Positions 42,739 through 51,410 of a DNA stretch of 64,000 nt are shown piece by piece. Below the pieces are notes generated by a model. It ran no database searches, had not been told where the DNA came from, and saw only the letters and a list, made by a program, of their open reading frames with translations. A program made the translations under genes and the position numbers. This stretch comes from Gemmiger formicilis (GTDB taxonomy: Bacteria; Bacillota; Clostridia; Oscillospirales; Ruminococcaceae), in assembly GCF_900167555.1 (NCBI RefSeq), contig NZ_FUYF01000005.1, positions 124,001 through 188,000 on the forward strand. The letters run 5' to 3'. Numbering within the stretch: the stretch's first letter is position 1; each line of letters starts with the position of its first letter.

Positions 42739-44982
42739 TTACAGCGTCAGCTGCTCCGCTCTGTCGTCGTCCTTCAAAATCGCACCGGCGGCGGGCAGGG
42801 TGCGCACGCGGTAGCGCGGGGCGTCGTTCAGCTCAAGGCCCTCGGCCAGCGTGACGCGGGCGATTTTGGCATTCTTTTTCAGCGCCACAACGCTGACACC
42901 GGCGGTGTCGCGAGTCGTCTTTTCGGGTATGAGTGCGCTGCCGACGAGCAGCAGACGGTTGTTGGTGGTGAAAATTGCCAGCTCGGTCTCCTCGGGCAGG
43001 TGGCGCATGAAGGCCAGCTCAGCCTTGTCGCTGTAGGCTTTCAGCAGCTTGCGGCGGTTCTGCTTTGTCTCGTAGCTGGACAGCGGCACCTTGGCGCACT
43101 TGCCGTTGTCGTAGAAGAAGAGCATCCAGCCCTTGTAATCGGGGGTCACGACCATATACAGCGGGACCTCGCCCTCCTCCATGCCGAGGGCGCTGGCGAC
43201 GTAATCGCCGAGGACGCTCGCCTTGCTGTCGTTGAAATCATAGGCGTGGGACTTGTAGACCTGACGATGGTTCGTAAAGAACAGCAGCTCGACGCTGTTC
43301 GTGCTCTCGCAGGTGAACAATACCTCATCGCCGTCCTTGAGCTTCTGCTCGCCGCTCATGCGCAGGCTCTGGGGCGTGATCTTCTTGAAGTAGCCGTCCC
43401 GCGTAAAGAACAGGTGCACGGGGTAGTCGGGAATCTGCTGCTCCGGCTCCTCGCCCTCAACGGCGGGCACCTCGTACATGATCTCGCAGCGGCGGGGCTT
43501 GCCGTACTTTTTGGCGACGTCGGCCAGCTCCTTCATGATGATCTTGTTGATGCGTGCCGGGCGCTTGAGAATATCCTCCAGGTCCGCAATCGCGTTTTCG
43601 AGTTCTTCAATTTCCTCGGTGCGCTTTAAAATATACTCGCGGTTCAGGTGGCGCAGCTTGATCTCGGCCACGTACTCAGCCTGCACCTCGTCAATGCCGA
43701 AGCCGATCATCAGGTTCGGCACGACCTCAGTCTCCTCCGCGGTGTTGCGCACGATTTCGATGGCCTTGTCAATGTCGAGCAGAATTGCCTTCAGGCCCTT
43801 GAGCAGGTGCAGGCGCTTTTGCTTGCCCTGCAAATCGTAGTAGGTGCGGCGGCGCACGCACTCGGCGCGGAAGGCGATCCACTCGTTCAGGATGCTGCGC
43901 ACGCCCAGCACCTTGGGCTGGCCCGCGATCAGCACGTTAAAGTTGCAGGCGAAACTGTCCTCCAGCGGCGTGGCCTTGTACAGGCGCGCCATCAGCTTGT
44001 CGGGGTCCTGGCCGCGCTTCAAATCAATCGTCAGCTTTAAGCCGTTCAGGTCGGTCTCGTCGCGCATATCGGAGATTTCGCGAATTTTGCCCAGCTTGAC
44101 CAACTCGGTGATCTTGTCCATGATGGCTTCTACCGTCGTCGTGGGCGGGATCTGCGTGACGTCGATGCAGTTGTTTTCCTTGTCGTAGCTCCACTTAGCG
44201 CGGACGCGGACGCTGCCGCGGCCATTTTCCAGCACGTTCTGCATCTCGGCGGCGTCGTACAGAATCGTGCCGCCGCCGACGAAATCAGGGGCCGGAATGA
44301 TCTCCCGCAAATCGGCCTGCGGGTCCTTCATCAGGGCAATCGTCGCATTGCAGAGTTCCTCGAGGTTGAAGGAGCAGATGTTGGACGCCATGCCGACGGC
44401 GATGCCCAGCGTGTTGTTGGCCAGAATCGTCGGGAAAGTGACGGGCAGCAGCGTCGGCTCCGTCGTCGTGCCGTCGTAGTTGGGCACAAAATCGACGGTG
44501 TCCTTGTCGATGTCGCGGAACAGCTCGTCGCAGACCGGCTCGAGCTTAGCCTCGGTGTAACGGGCGGCGGCGTAGGCCATATCGCGGCTGTACGCCTTGC
44601 CGAAGTTACCCTTGGAGTCCACGAAGGGCACAAGGAGGCTCTCGTTGGAGCGGCCCATGCGGACCATCGTGTCGTAAATCGCGGCGTCGCCGTGGGGGTT
44701 CAGGTGCATCGTGCTGCCGACGATGTTGGCGCTCTTGGTGCGGTTGCCCTTGAGCAGACCCATCTCGTACATTGTGTAGAGCAGCTTGCGGTGGGCGGGC
44801 TTGAAGCCGTCGATCTCCGGCAGGGCACGGGAGACGATGACGCTCATCGCGTAGGGCATATAGTTGGTTTCCAGCGTATCGGTGATGGCAGATTCCAGCA
44901 CCTCGCCCGCCGATAAAATTTCGACGTTATCGCCCAGCTGCGGGCGCGCAGGGGTCAGTTTTTTTTCTTTACGTTTTGCCAT
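42739..44982 (-). CDS. parC: Type IIA topoisomerase subunit A, topoisomerase IV-like and divergent
   Basis: 747 aa. The active-site Tyr is Y142 in AAARYTEAKL. The DNA-gate helix reads LNPHGDAAIYD at 95-105, so the residue equivalent to gyrase A Ser83 is Ala101 while the acidic partner D105 is kept; canonical enzymes have HPHGDSAVYD here. A coiled-coil gate and a partial C-terminal beta-pinwheel follow. With the upstream partner it passes DNA strands to decatenate chromosomes. Sequence is far from housekeeping GyrA, so parC is a working name. Confidence 0.8.
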   Translation of the reverse strand: MAKRKEKKLTPARPQLGDNVEILSAGEVLESAITDTLETNYMPYAMSVIVSRALPEIDGFKPAHRKLLYTMYEMGLLKGNRTKSANIVGSTMHLNPHGDAAIYDTMVRMGRSNESLLVPFVDSKGNFGKAYSRDMAYAAARYTEAKLEPVCDELFRDIDKDTVDFVPNYDGTTTEPTLLPVTFPTILANNTLGIAVGMASNICSFNLEELCNATIALMKDPQADLREIIPAPDFVGGGTILYDAAEMQNVLENGRGSVRVRAKWSYDKENNCIDVTQIPPTTTVEAIMDKITELVKLGKIREISDMRDETDLNGLKLTIDLKRGQDPDKLMARLYKATPLEDSFACNFNVLIAGQPKVLGVRSILNEWIAFRAECVRRRTYYDLQGKQKRLHLLKGLKAILLDIDKAIEIVRNTAEETEVVPNLMIGFGIDEVQAEYVAEIKLRHLNREYILKRTEEIEELENAIADLEDILKRPARINKIIMKELADVAKKYGKPRRCEIMYEVPAVEGEEPEQQIPDYPVHLFFTRDGYFKKITPQSLRMSGEQKLKDGDEVLFTCESTNSVELLFFTNHRQVYKSHAYDFNDSKASVLGDYVASALGMEEGEVPLYMVVTPDYKGWMLFFYDNGKCAKVPLSSYETKQNRRKLLKAYSDKAELAFMRHLPEETELAIFTTNNRLLLVGSALIPEKTTRDTAGVSVVALKKNAKIARVTLAEGLELNDAPRYRVRTLPAAGAILKDDDRAEQLTL

Positions 44983-45013
44983 TATGATTTATCCTATATT
45001 TCACAGCCGCCCG

Positions 45014-45100
45014 GTAGGGGCCGGACATGTCCGACCCTTCACTTACCGGGAGCAAAGCGTTTACGGGAAGGTTGCGGGCGGGGCATGCCCCGCCCCTACA
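45014..45100. repeat. Family A palindromic repeat between parE and parC
   Basis: Begins GTAGGGGCCGGACATGTCCG and ends GGGGCATGCCCCGCCCCTAC with the shared inner segment TTTACGGGAAGG, as in 2004..2090. It fills most of the 158-nt gap within the operon. Confidence 0.8.
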
Positions 45101-45140
45101 CGCGCGGCAATCGTAGGGGTGTTCTCCCGCCGGGCGCGTA

Positions 45141-47120
45141 TCAGCTCACGTCCAGATCGTCCAGATACTCCGCGCCGTGCTCGGCGATGTGCTCCTTGCG
45201 GCCCTGGAGGTTATCGCCCAGGAGCAGGTCAAACACGGCGGAGGTGCGCTCGGCGTCGGTGGGCAGCACCTTGATCAGGCGGCGGCTGTCGGGGCTCATC
45301 GTCGTCAGCCACATCATCTCGGGGTCGTTCTCGCCCAGGCCTTTCGAGCGCTGGATCGTGTATTTCTCGCCGTCGATACGGCGCAGGATGTCGGCCTTCT
45401 CCGGCTCGGTGTACGCAAAATAGGTCTTGTTCTTCGTGTTGATCTCGTACAGCGGCGACTCGGCGATATAGACATAGCCCTTGTTGATGAGGGTCGGCGT
45501 CAGACGGTAGAGCATCGTCAAAACCAGCGTGCGGATCTGGTAGCCGTCCACATCGGCATCGGTGCAGATGACGACTTTATTAAAGCGCAGGTTGTCCAGA
45601 TTGAAGCTGGCCAGGTCTTTGTTGTGGCTGCCGCCCAGCTCGACGCCGCAGCCCATGACGCGGATCAGGTCGGTGATGATTTCGGATTTGAAAATGCGGG
45701 CGTAGTCGGCTTTCAGGCAGTTCAGGATCTTACCGCGGATGGGCATGATGGCCTGAAACTCCGAGTCGCGGCTCTGCTTGACCGCGCCCATAGCGGAATC
45801 GCCCTCCACGATGTACAGCTCGCGGCGGGAGGCATCCTTCGTGCGGCAGTCCACGAACTTCTGCACGCGGTTGGCCAGATCCATCTGCTGGGTCATCGTC
45901 TTTTTGATGGTGATGCGCGCTTTTTCGGCGTGCTCGCGGCTCTGCTTATTGATGAGCACCTGCTTGCAGGCCTTTTCGGCCTCGTCGGGGTGCTCGATGA
46001 AGTAGACCTCAAGCTGATGCTTCAGGAACTCGGTCATGGCCTGGGCCACGAACTTGTTCGTGATGGCCTTTTTCGTCTGGTTCTCGTAGCTCGTGCGGGT
46101 GGAGAAGCTGGACGAGACAAGCACAAGGCAGTCCTGCACGTCGGCAAAGGTAATCGCACTCTCGTTCTTTTTGTACAGACCCTTGTTTTTCAGCCAGGCG
46201 TTGATCTGGCTGACGAAGGCCGTGCGCACGGCGCGGTCCGGGCTGCCGCCGTGCTCGAGCCAGCTGGAGTTGTGGTAATATTCCAGACACTGCACGGTGT
46301 TGGAGAACGCGAACGCGACGTTCATCTTGACCTGATAGTCGGGCTGGTCGGCGCGGTCACGGCCCGCGGCGGCACCGGAGCAGAAATGCACGGGCGTCAG
46401 GGCCTTGTCCCCTACCAGCTCGTTGGCGTAGTCGGTGATGCCATGCTCGTACAGGTACTCGAATTTTTCGGCGTCACTGCCGGACTTGTCGGTAAAGACC
46501 AGCGTAACGCCGTCGTTGACGACGGCCTGACGGCGGAGCATATCCTTGAAGGATTCCGCCGGGACGGCGATGTCGGTGAAAACCTCGGTGTCGGGCTTCC
46601 AGCGGATGACCGAGCCGGTGCGCTTGCCCTTGAACGGCTCCTTCTGCAGGCCGCCGACGTTCCCGCCCTTTTTGAAGTCGAGGTGATAGTGGAAGCCGTC
46701 GCGGTAGATGTCGGCGGTCATCCACTCACTGGCATACTGGGTGGCGCACAGGCCCAGACCGTTCAGGCCCAGGCTGAAATCATAGTTGCCGCTGCCCTCG
46801 GCGTATTTGCCGCCGGCGTACAGCTCGCAAAAGACCAGGTCCCAGTTCCAGCGCTCCTCGGCCTTGTTGTAGTCGACGGGGATGCCGCGGCCAAAATCTT
46901 CGACCTCGACGACGTGGTCCGGGAACAGCGTGACATTGATGCGGTTGCCGTGGCCGTCGCGTGCCTCATCGATGGAGTTGGAAATAATTTCAAAGATGGA
47001 ATGAGCGCAGCCCTCGACACCGTCAGAGCCGAAGATGACCGCCGGGCGTTTTCGCACACGGTCCGCGCCCTTCAGCTGGCGGATGCTGTCATTGCCGTAT
47101 TCCTGTTGTTTTTTTGCCAT
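45141..47120 (-). CDS. parE: Type IIA topoisomerase subunit B, topoisomerase IV-like and divergent
   Basis: 659 aa from the ATG at 47120 (MAKKQQEYGNDSIRQLKGAD), with GGAGGG upstream. The GHKL ATPase has E44 in FEIISNSIDEA and DFGRGIP; the lid carries GLNGLG where typical enzymes have GLHGVG. The QTK lysine is in ENQTKKAITN. The TOPRIM acids are in EGDSAMG and DADVDGYQIRT (typically DADVDGAHIRT). All catalytic residues look intact, but the sequence is distinctly divergent from normal GyrB/ParE. Operon with parC. Confidence 0.82.
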   Translation of the reverse strand: MAKKQQEYGNDSIRQLKGADRVRKRPAVIFGSDGVEGCAHSIFEIISNSIDEARDGHGNRINVTLFPDHVVEVEDFGRGIPVDYNKAEERWNWDLVFCELYAGGKYAEGSGNYDFSLGLNGLGLCATQYASEWMTADIYRDGFHYHLDFKKGGNVGGLQKEPFKGKRTGSVIRWKPDTEVFTDIAVPAESFKDMLRRQAVVNDGVTLVFTDKSGSDAEKFEYLYEHGITDYANELVGDKALTPVHFCSGAAAGRDRADQPDYQVKMNVAFAFSNTVQCLEYYHNSSWLEHGGSPDRAVRTAFVSQINAWLKNKGLYKKNESAITFADVQDCLVLVSSSFSTRTSYENQTKKAITNKFVAQAMTEFLKHQLEVYFIEHPDEAEKACKQVLINKQSREHAEKARITIKKTMTQQMDLANRVQKFVDCRTKDASRRELYIVEGDSAMGAVKQSRDSEFQAIMPIRGKILNCLKADYARIFKSEIITDLIRVMGCGVELGGSHNKDLASFNLDNLRFNKVVICTDADVDGYQIRTLVLTMLYRLTPTLINKGYVYIAESPLYEINTKNKTYFAYTEPEKADILRRIDGEKYTIQRSKGLGENDPEMMWLTTMSPDSRRLIKVLPTDAERTSAVFDLLLGDNLQGRKEHIAEHGAEYLDDLDVS

Positions 47121-47306
47121 GCGGCGGGTCCCTCCGAATTTATAGTAAAACAGTGGTAGTTTTTGCACATGTAGATTTATTAAACCACAAGGCACAGCGG
47201 TTTGTCAAATTTGATTTGGTCAGATTTTCTTTCTGCAGAGGTCGATGCCCGCCTCCGCCCCTATAAGCTCAGTTTAATACAACATCCGGTTGTTGTCAAG
47301 TTGTTT

Positions 47307-48191
47307 TTAATTGCAGTCACAGTTGCATTCCTCCACCCGGTTGCGGTCTCCTATGACGGCGGTCCAATATTCGGTGCCCTGATAGCGGAAGATGACCCAG
47401 TCATAGCCGTTATATTTCTGTGTGCTCTGCTTTACCACGCAGTAATTGCCCAGCGGCAGGTAGCCGACCACATCGTTGAAGTTGGCGGTATGAAAATACT
47501 CGCACCGGGCGTTGAACACGACCAGACGCTTGCCGCTGACCGTCTCCATAGAAGGGCCGGAGACCCCATAGTTATTGTAGCCTCCGGCTCTGATCTCGGG
47601 CAGGAAATCCTTGTAGCTGCGGTCCAGGTCGCACGCGCCGGAGATTCCGCTGGCGCTGCCGCTGCCTGTGTACTGCCACATGGCATAGCTGCCGTTGTAC
47701 CCCAGCGCCGAGCGGTAATCCGCGACCCACAGCGGGTACCGGCTCAGCGCGGCGGCATTCAGGTAGCTGTTGATATAGTTTGTGTAGCTGTACCACCCGG
47801 CGTACCATTTGCGCTGGTAGAGAATGTCCATGGCGTACTGCACCAGACTTGTCAGTGCGGCACGGCCCAGGCTGGTAAGGCTCGAGTCCTCGACGTCCAC
47901 AAAGACCGGGTACTCCAATTGCAGGCCGTCCATGACGTTCAGGAACGTCGTCAGCTCGTTGGCAACGGCGGCGCGGGTGCGGGCGTAGGTATAGTAGTAG
48001 GCCCCTACCCGCAGCCCCGCGGCCTTGGCCCCGTTGATGTTCTGCAAAAAGTACGGGTCCACGTACAGGCCGCCGCTGTTGGCGGAACCGACGCGGATAA
48101 TGGCAAACTGCTTGCCCGCCGCCGCCACCCTGCCCCAGTTGATATTGCCCTGGTAGCGCGACACGTCAATGCCATTTTGGAAAAACGCCAT
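47307..48191 (-). CDS. GH25-family lysozyme (muramidase) without signal peptide
   Basis: 294 aa from the ATG at 48191, with AAAGGGGGG upstream. GH25 catalytic residues are D9 (GIDVSRYQG) and the D99/E101 pair (VFVDVED); DLDRSYKDF is the usual end of the barrel at about 200. A C-terminal domain of about 85 residues follows and ends with ECNCDCN, an unusual Cys-rich tail. The lack of a signal peptide suggests endolysin-like release or holin-dependent export, or a prophage origin, although no other phage genes are near. Confidence 0.88.
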   Translation of the reverse strand: MAFFQNGIDVSRYQGNINWGRVAAAGKQFAIIRVGSANSGGLYVDPYFLQNINGAKAAGLRVGAYYYTYARTRAAVANELTTFLNVMDGLQLEYPVFVDVEDSSLTSLGRAALTSLVQYAMDILYQRKWYAGWYSYTNYINSYLNAAALSRYPLWVADYRSALGYNGSYAMWQYTGSGSASGISGACDLDRSYKDFLPEIRAGGYNNYGVSGPSMETVSGKRLVVFNARCEYFHTANFNDVVGYLPLGNYCVVKQSTQKYNGYDWVIFRYQGTEYWTAVIGDRNRVEECNCDCN

Positions 48192-48296
48192 AAAAAGCCC
48201 CCCTTTGCGGTATAATATGCAAAGAGGGGGCGGGGTGTGTAATATCTGTTTCCGCTGCAAGGGCGGCAGCCAGGCGGCCTTTACACCAGGCGCCGA

Positions 48297-48324
48297 ATTG
48301 TATACGAATCGGACAGCTTTTCAA
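48297..48324 (-). promoter_or_regulatory. Promoter of the GH25 gene
   Basis: TTGAAA (48324-48319), 16-nt spacer, TACAAT (48302-48297), about 105 nt upstream of the ATG and just after the pentapeptide gene stop. Confidence 0.6.
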
Positions 48325-48336
48325 TCTGTATATTTT

Positions 48337-48921
48337 TCACAGCAATTTGATCCTCAAATCTCCCAGCAGCGACACTGCCTCCGGCAGGGAGAATTTTGCG
48401 TCCTGCAGCTTGCAGCCGAAGATGTCGACTTTATACCCGCTGGCCTCTTTGAAGTTTGCCTTGCGCATATCGCACTGGAAAAACTCGGTGTCCAGCAGGT
48501 CGCATTTCTCAAAATCCGCGCTGACGAGATTGCACTTGGCGAACATCGAGCGCTGGATGACACTGCCCGCAAATTTGAACTTTGTCAGGTTCATTTCGGT
48601 GAAGGTGTTGTATTTCAGGCGGCAGTCCCGCAGGCTCTCGATGGGGTCGGCAAATGCGCCGTCGCCCTGCAGGGACATCCAGTCGATGTTGTTCAGCGTA
48701 CAGTTTTCAAAATCTGTGAATTTTGCGCGTGACATAGTTGTTTTTAAATTTGTGACCGTGCAGCGCAGGAACTGACATTCGGTCAGGACGCTGTGGTCGA
48801 GCTTGCAGTCCTCAAACGTGCAGTCGGCAAAAACGCAGTCCGAAAAGTCGCAGTCGTAAAACGTTTCCCCGGTGAAGGTCAGGCGCTCAAAGCGTTCGCC
48901 CTCGCGGTATTCGGCGCGCAT
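48337..48921 (-). CDS. Pentapeptide-repeat protein
   Basis: 194 aa. Repeated A/C-D/N-F/L-x-x units run from about 20 to 175, for example FYDCDFSDCVFADCTFEDCK and FAKCNLVSADFEKCDLLDTE, with an unusual number of Cys in the i-2 position. The family folds as a right-handed quadrilateral beta-helix; some members (Qnr, MfpA, McbG) mimic DNA and protect type II topoisomerases. Its start codon shares one base with the SDR stop (TGATG), so it is translationally coupled. Location 1.2 kb from parE is suggestive but not proof of function. Confidence 0.88.
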   Translation of the reverse strand: MRAEYREGERFERLTFTGETFYDCDFSDCVFADCTFEDCKLDHSVLTECQFLRCTVTNLKTTMSRAKFTDFENCTLNNIDWMSLQGDGAFADPIESLRDCRLKYNTFTEMNLTKFKFAGSVIQRSMFAKCNLVSADFEKCDLLDTEFFQCDMRKANFKEASGYKVDIFGCKLQDAKFSLPEAVSLLGDLRIKLL

Positions 48922-49661
48922 CAGATCACCAGTCCTCCGTTTACGCCGAGCACCTGTCCCGTGATGTAGCCGCTGGCCTCGTCGGCGAGAAAGACCATCG
49001 TGCGGGCGATCTCGTCCGGCTCACCGAGGCGCTCCACAGGGGTCTCCTCCGCCAGCGCGGCGCGGTCTTCGTCGGTAAAACCGGCCATCATGTCGGTGTT
49101 GATGACACCGGGCGCAATGACGTTGACCGTGATGCCGCTGGGGCCTTCCTCCTTGGCAAGGGCCTTGCCAAGGCCGATGAGCCCTGCCTTGGCCGCGCTG
49201 TAGGCGACCTCGCAGCTGCCGCCGGTCTGGCCCCACATGCTGCTGACAAGCAGGATGCGGCCGTATTTGCGGTGGATCATGCCGGGCAGCACCGCGCGGC
49301 AGGCGTAGAACGCGCCGTCCAGATCGACGGCCATCATCCGCCGCCAGTCCTCGTCGGTGGTGTCGGTGAACAGCTTGACCTGCGCGATGCCCGCATTGCA
49401 GACGAGCACCTGCAGACTGCCGAGTTCCTGCTCGGTCCTGGCAACGGCGGCGCGTACCTGGGCGGGGTCGCCCGCGTCGGCCCGGATGGCAAGATAGAGG
49501 CCGCCGGGGTTGATTTCTTCGGCCTGACGGCGCACGGCGTCGGCGGCATCGGGGTGGGAATTGTACGTAAAGGCGACGTTATAGCCCGCCCGGGCAAAGG
49601 CCAGCACCGCCGCCGCACCGATGCCGCGGCTACCGCCGGTGATGAAAACGTTATTTGTCAT
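48921..49661 (-). CDS. Short-chain dehydrogenase/reductase, FabG-like
   Basis: 246 aa. The NAD(P)-binding TGGSRGIG is at 8-15, NAG at 89-91, and the catalytic Ser/Tyr/Lys are S141, Y154 and K158 (YSAAK). Overall it resembles 3-oxoacyl-ACP reductase, but it is not in a fatty-acid operon. A related SDR (YmfI) modifies elongation factor P in Bacillus; that is an alternative. Coupled downstream to the pentapeptide-repeat gene. Confidence 0.85.
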   Translation of the reverse strand: MTNNVFITGGSRGIGAAAVLAFARAGYNVAFTYNSHPDAADAVRRQAEEINPGGLYLAIRADAGDPAQVRAAVARTEQELGSLQVLVCNAGIAQVKLFTDTTDEDWRRMMAVDLDGAFYACRAVLPGMIHRKYGRILLVSSMWGQTGGSCEVAYSAAKAGLIGLGKALAKEEGPSGITVNVIAPGVINTDMMAGFTDEDRAALAEETPVERLGEPDEIARTMVFLADEASGYITGQVLGVNGGLVI

Positions 49662-49689
49662 GGTAAAACCTCAATTCATTGCCCACTTG

Positions 49690-49826
49690 CTTGCCTCCCT
49701 CTGGGAGGGAGGTGCCCCGAAGGGGCGGAGGGAGAGAGCCTTGCCATGGCCCGAAATATTTCGGATGACCGCAAGGCTCTCTCCCCCACCGCCTGCGGGC
49801 GGAGCCCCCTCCCAGAGGGGGCCAAG
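49690..49826. repeat. Family C palindromic repeat, copy 2
   Basis: 137 bp, starting CTTGCCTCCCTCTGGGAGGG and ending CTCCCAGAGGGGGCCAAG. It aligns along its whole length with 23523..23660. Both variable end stems (CTCTGGGAG here; ATCTGCGAG there) have matching changes at the far end, keeping the ends complementary. It separates the SDR gene from tadA. Confidence 0.8.
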
Positions 49827-49836
49827 AAAAAAGGCG

Positions 49837-50298
49837 CTATTTCTTTTTGCGTTTTTCCCGCAGCATCACAAAAAAATCCTGCAGCAAGGCCTGCGCCTCG
49901 TCCTCCAGCAGGCCCGATTCTATGACAGGATGGTGGTTGAACGGCAGGGCGAACAGATCGGTCAGGCTGCCGCAGCAGCCCGCCTTGGGGTCGCGTGCGC
50001 CGTAGACGACCCGCTTTAAACGGCTGTTGATGATGGCTCCGCTGCACATCGGGCAGGGCTCGAGCGTAACGAACAGCTCACACTGCCAGAGCCGCCAGCC
50101 GCCCAGCGCCTTGCAGGCCGCGTCAATCGCCATCAGCTCGGCGTGGTAGGTGGCATTTTTGCCGCTCTCCCGCAGGTTGTGGGCGCGGGCGACGATCTCG
50201 CCGTCCTTCGCGACCACCGCGCCGACGGGGACCTCGCCGAGATCGGCGGCGATCTTTGCCTCGTCCAGCGCGGCACGCATCAGTTCTTCATCGGTCAT
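49837..50298 (-). CDS. tadA: tRNA-specific adenosine deaminase
   Basis: 153 aa. Zinc-site residues H52 and the proton-shuttling E54 (HAE) and C82/C85 (PCPMC) are present. TadA converts the wobble adenosine of tRNA-Arg(ACG) to inosine. It begins 9 nt after the CPBP protease stop and is followed by a family C repeat. Confidence 0.95.
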   Translation of the reverse strand: MTDEELMRAALDEAKIAADLGEVPVGAVVAKDGEIVARAHNLRESGKNATYHAELMAIDAACKALGGWRLWQCELFVTLEPCPMCSGAIINSRLKRVVYGARDPKAGCCGSLTDLFALPFNHHPVIESGLLEDEAQALLQDFFVMLREKRKKK

Positions 50299-50307
50299 AC
50301 TATCCCC

Positions 50308-51219
50308 TCAATGTACAAAAATTGCGGCGTAGGCCACAAGAAACAGCACCGTTGCGCAGTAGACCGGGCTGGTAAAAACGGTCAGCACATCCACGCCGGG
50401 GCGCAGTCCCGCCGAAAAGCTGAACCCCTGGCGGCGGGCGTTACAGATCATCCATGCGCCGAACGCCGGGAAGAACAGCAAAATGAACAGCTCCACACCG
50501 AAGGAGACCTCCGCCGGGGCGTAATACCGCAGATAGATCGTTAAAAATGCCAGCGCGTTGTTGACAAGGTGCAGCAGCATCCCCGGCAGGATGCTGCCCG
50601 AGCGCTCGGCCAGCCAGCCCAAAAACACGCCGCAGGCAAAGGCCGTCAGGCCCTGCGCAAGGTCGAGATGCAGCACACCGAACAGCAGCGCCGGGGCAAA
50701 GATGGCCGCCGCGCTGCCGCAGGGGCGCATCAATCCCTGAAACGCACCGCGGAACAGCAGTTCCTCCGCGATGGCGGGCATGACGCAGAGCGCCAGAAAC
50801 TGCACGAGCAGCTCCGGCCCGCCGCTGGGCAGCATTTCACTGGTCGCAGGGCTACCTGTCAGGCGGTTGATGAGTGCGCCCGCCAGATTGGCAAGGTTCG
50901 CCACGCCGAGAAAAACCGGCAGGCAGAAGCCGGGGCTCCACGGTGCGGGCAGCATGATCCGCAGGTCTTTGGTTTTCAGCCGCGTGACCTTTAACAGAAA
51001 AACCAGCGTCAGCACGATGGCCCCCAGCCCGATGAGCAGCTGAAACAGCGCCGTGCTGACCCCGCTGAAGCCCAGCGGCTTGGCCAGACTGGCACCGGGG
51101 TGGGCCAGCCCCATCAGTGCGCTGACCAGCAGCGTGAGCAGGCCGCGAGCCAGAAGATATACAAGGGATGCCACCGCGCAGCCGCCTGCCGCGCCCCGCA
51201 CCCCGCGAGATTTTGTCAT
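50308..51219 (-). CDS. CPBP-family intramembrane metalloprotease
   Basis: 303 aa with about eight hydrophobic spans. The conserved motifs EELLFRG (152-158), FGVLHLD and HLVNN form the metal/active site of the Rce1/CAAX-like family. Bacterial members process bacteriocins or other peptides, but the substrate here is unknown. Start at 51219 with GGAGG upstream; it is probably co-transcribed with tadA. Confidence 0.88.
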   Translation of the reverse strand: MTKSRGVRGAAGGCAVASLVYLLARGLLTLLVSALMGLAHPGASLAKPLGFSGVSTALFQLLIGLGAIVLTLVFLLKVTRLKTKDLRIMLPAPWSPGFCLPVFLGVANLANLAGALINRLTGSPATSEMLPSGGPELLVQFLALCVMPAIAEELLFRGAFQGLMRPCGSAAAIFAPALLFGVLHLDLAQGLTAFACGVFLGWLAERSGSILPGMLLHLVNNALAFLTIYLRYYAPAEVSFGVELFILLFFPAFGAWMICNARRQGFSFSAGLRPGVDVLTVFTSPVYCATVLFLVAYAAIFVH

Positions 51220-51238
51220 GATTTTTTATCCTCCATAT

Positions 51239-51268
51239 AAAGGCTTCCCCCTCCGGGGAAGGCTTTAT
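51239..51268. repeat. Family B single stem
   Basis: AAAGGCTTCCCC pairs with GGGGAAGGCTTT (11 of 12), one of the building blocks of the family B units at 8436 and 61546. It lies just upstream of the CPBP gene. Confidence 0.55.
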
Positions 51269-51289
51269 TATCATCATACCACAATCCGG

Positions 51290-51391
51290 CCAATAAAAAA
51301 AGCCCCACCGGTGTGCGGGCCGGCAGGGCAAGGTTGGAGGGAGAGGAGTCTATTCATTGCCTGCGTTGTGCGCCGCAGGCATTGACTTTCT
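51290..51391 (-). ncRNA. Candidate small RNA with CU-rich seed and terminator
   Basis: About 100 nt from a promoter at 51398..51426 to a U-run at 51301-51295. The 5' part folds as a TGCCTGC/GCAGGCA hairpin; a single-stranded ACUCCUCUCCCUCCAACC segment follows (about 51332-51349), complementary to Shine-Dalgarno sequences; a terminator hairpin GCCC..CCGG/CCGG..GGGC ends it. This is the layout of trans-acting sRNAs that block translation starts. It could also be an attenuated leader of the CPBP gene. Confidence 0.5.
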
Positions 51392-51410
51392 GCTACTATA
51401 ATAGTACAGT
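51382..51410 (+). promoter_or_regulatory. Promoter of the LysR-family gene
   Basis: TTGACT (51382-51387), 17-nt spacer, TACAGT (51405-51410). Overlapping divergent promoters with an intervening dyad are the usual setting for a self-repressing LysR protein. Confidence 0.55.

Noticed and set aside
51350-51382. 10-codon leader ORF (MPAAHNAGNE) in the candidate sRNA
   Set aside because: No usable ribosome site and no enrichment for any amino acid that would suggest attenuation; it lies in the hairpin.
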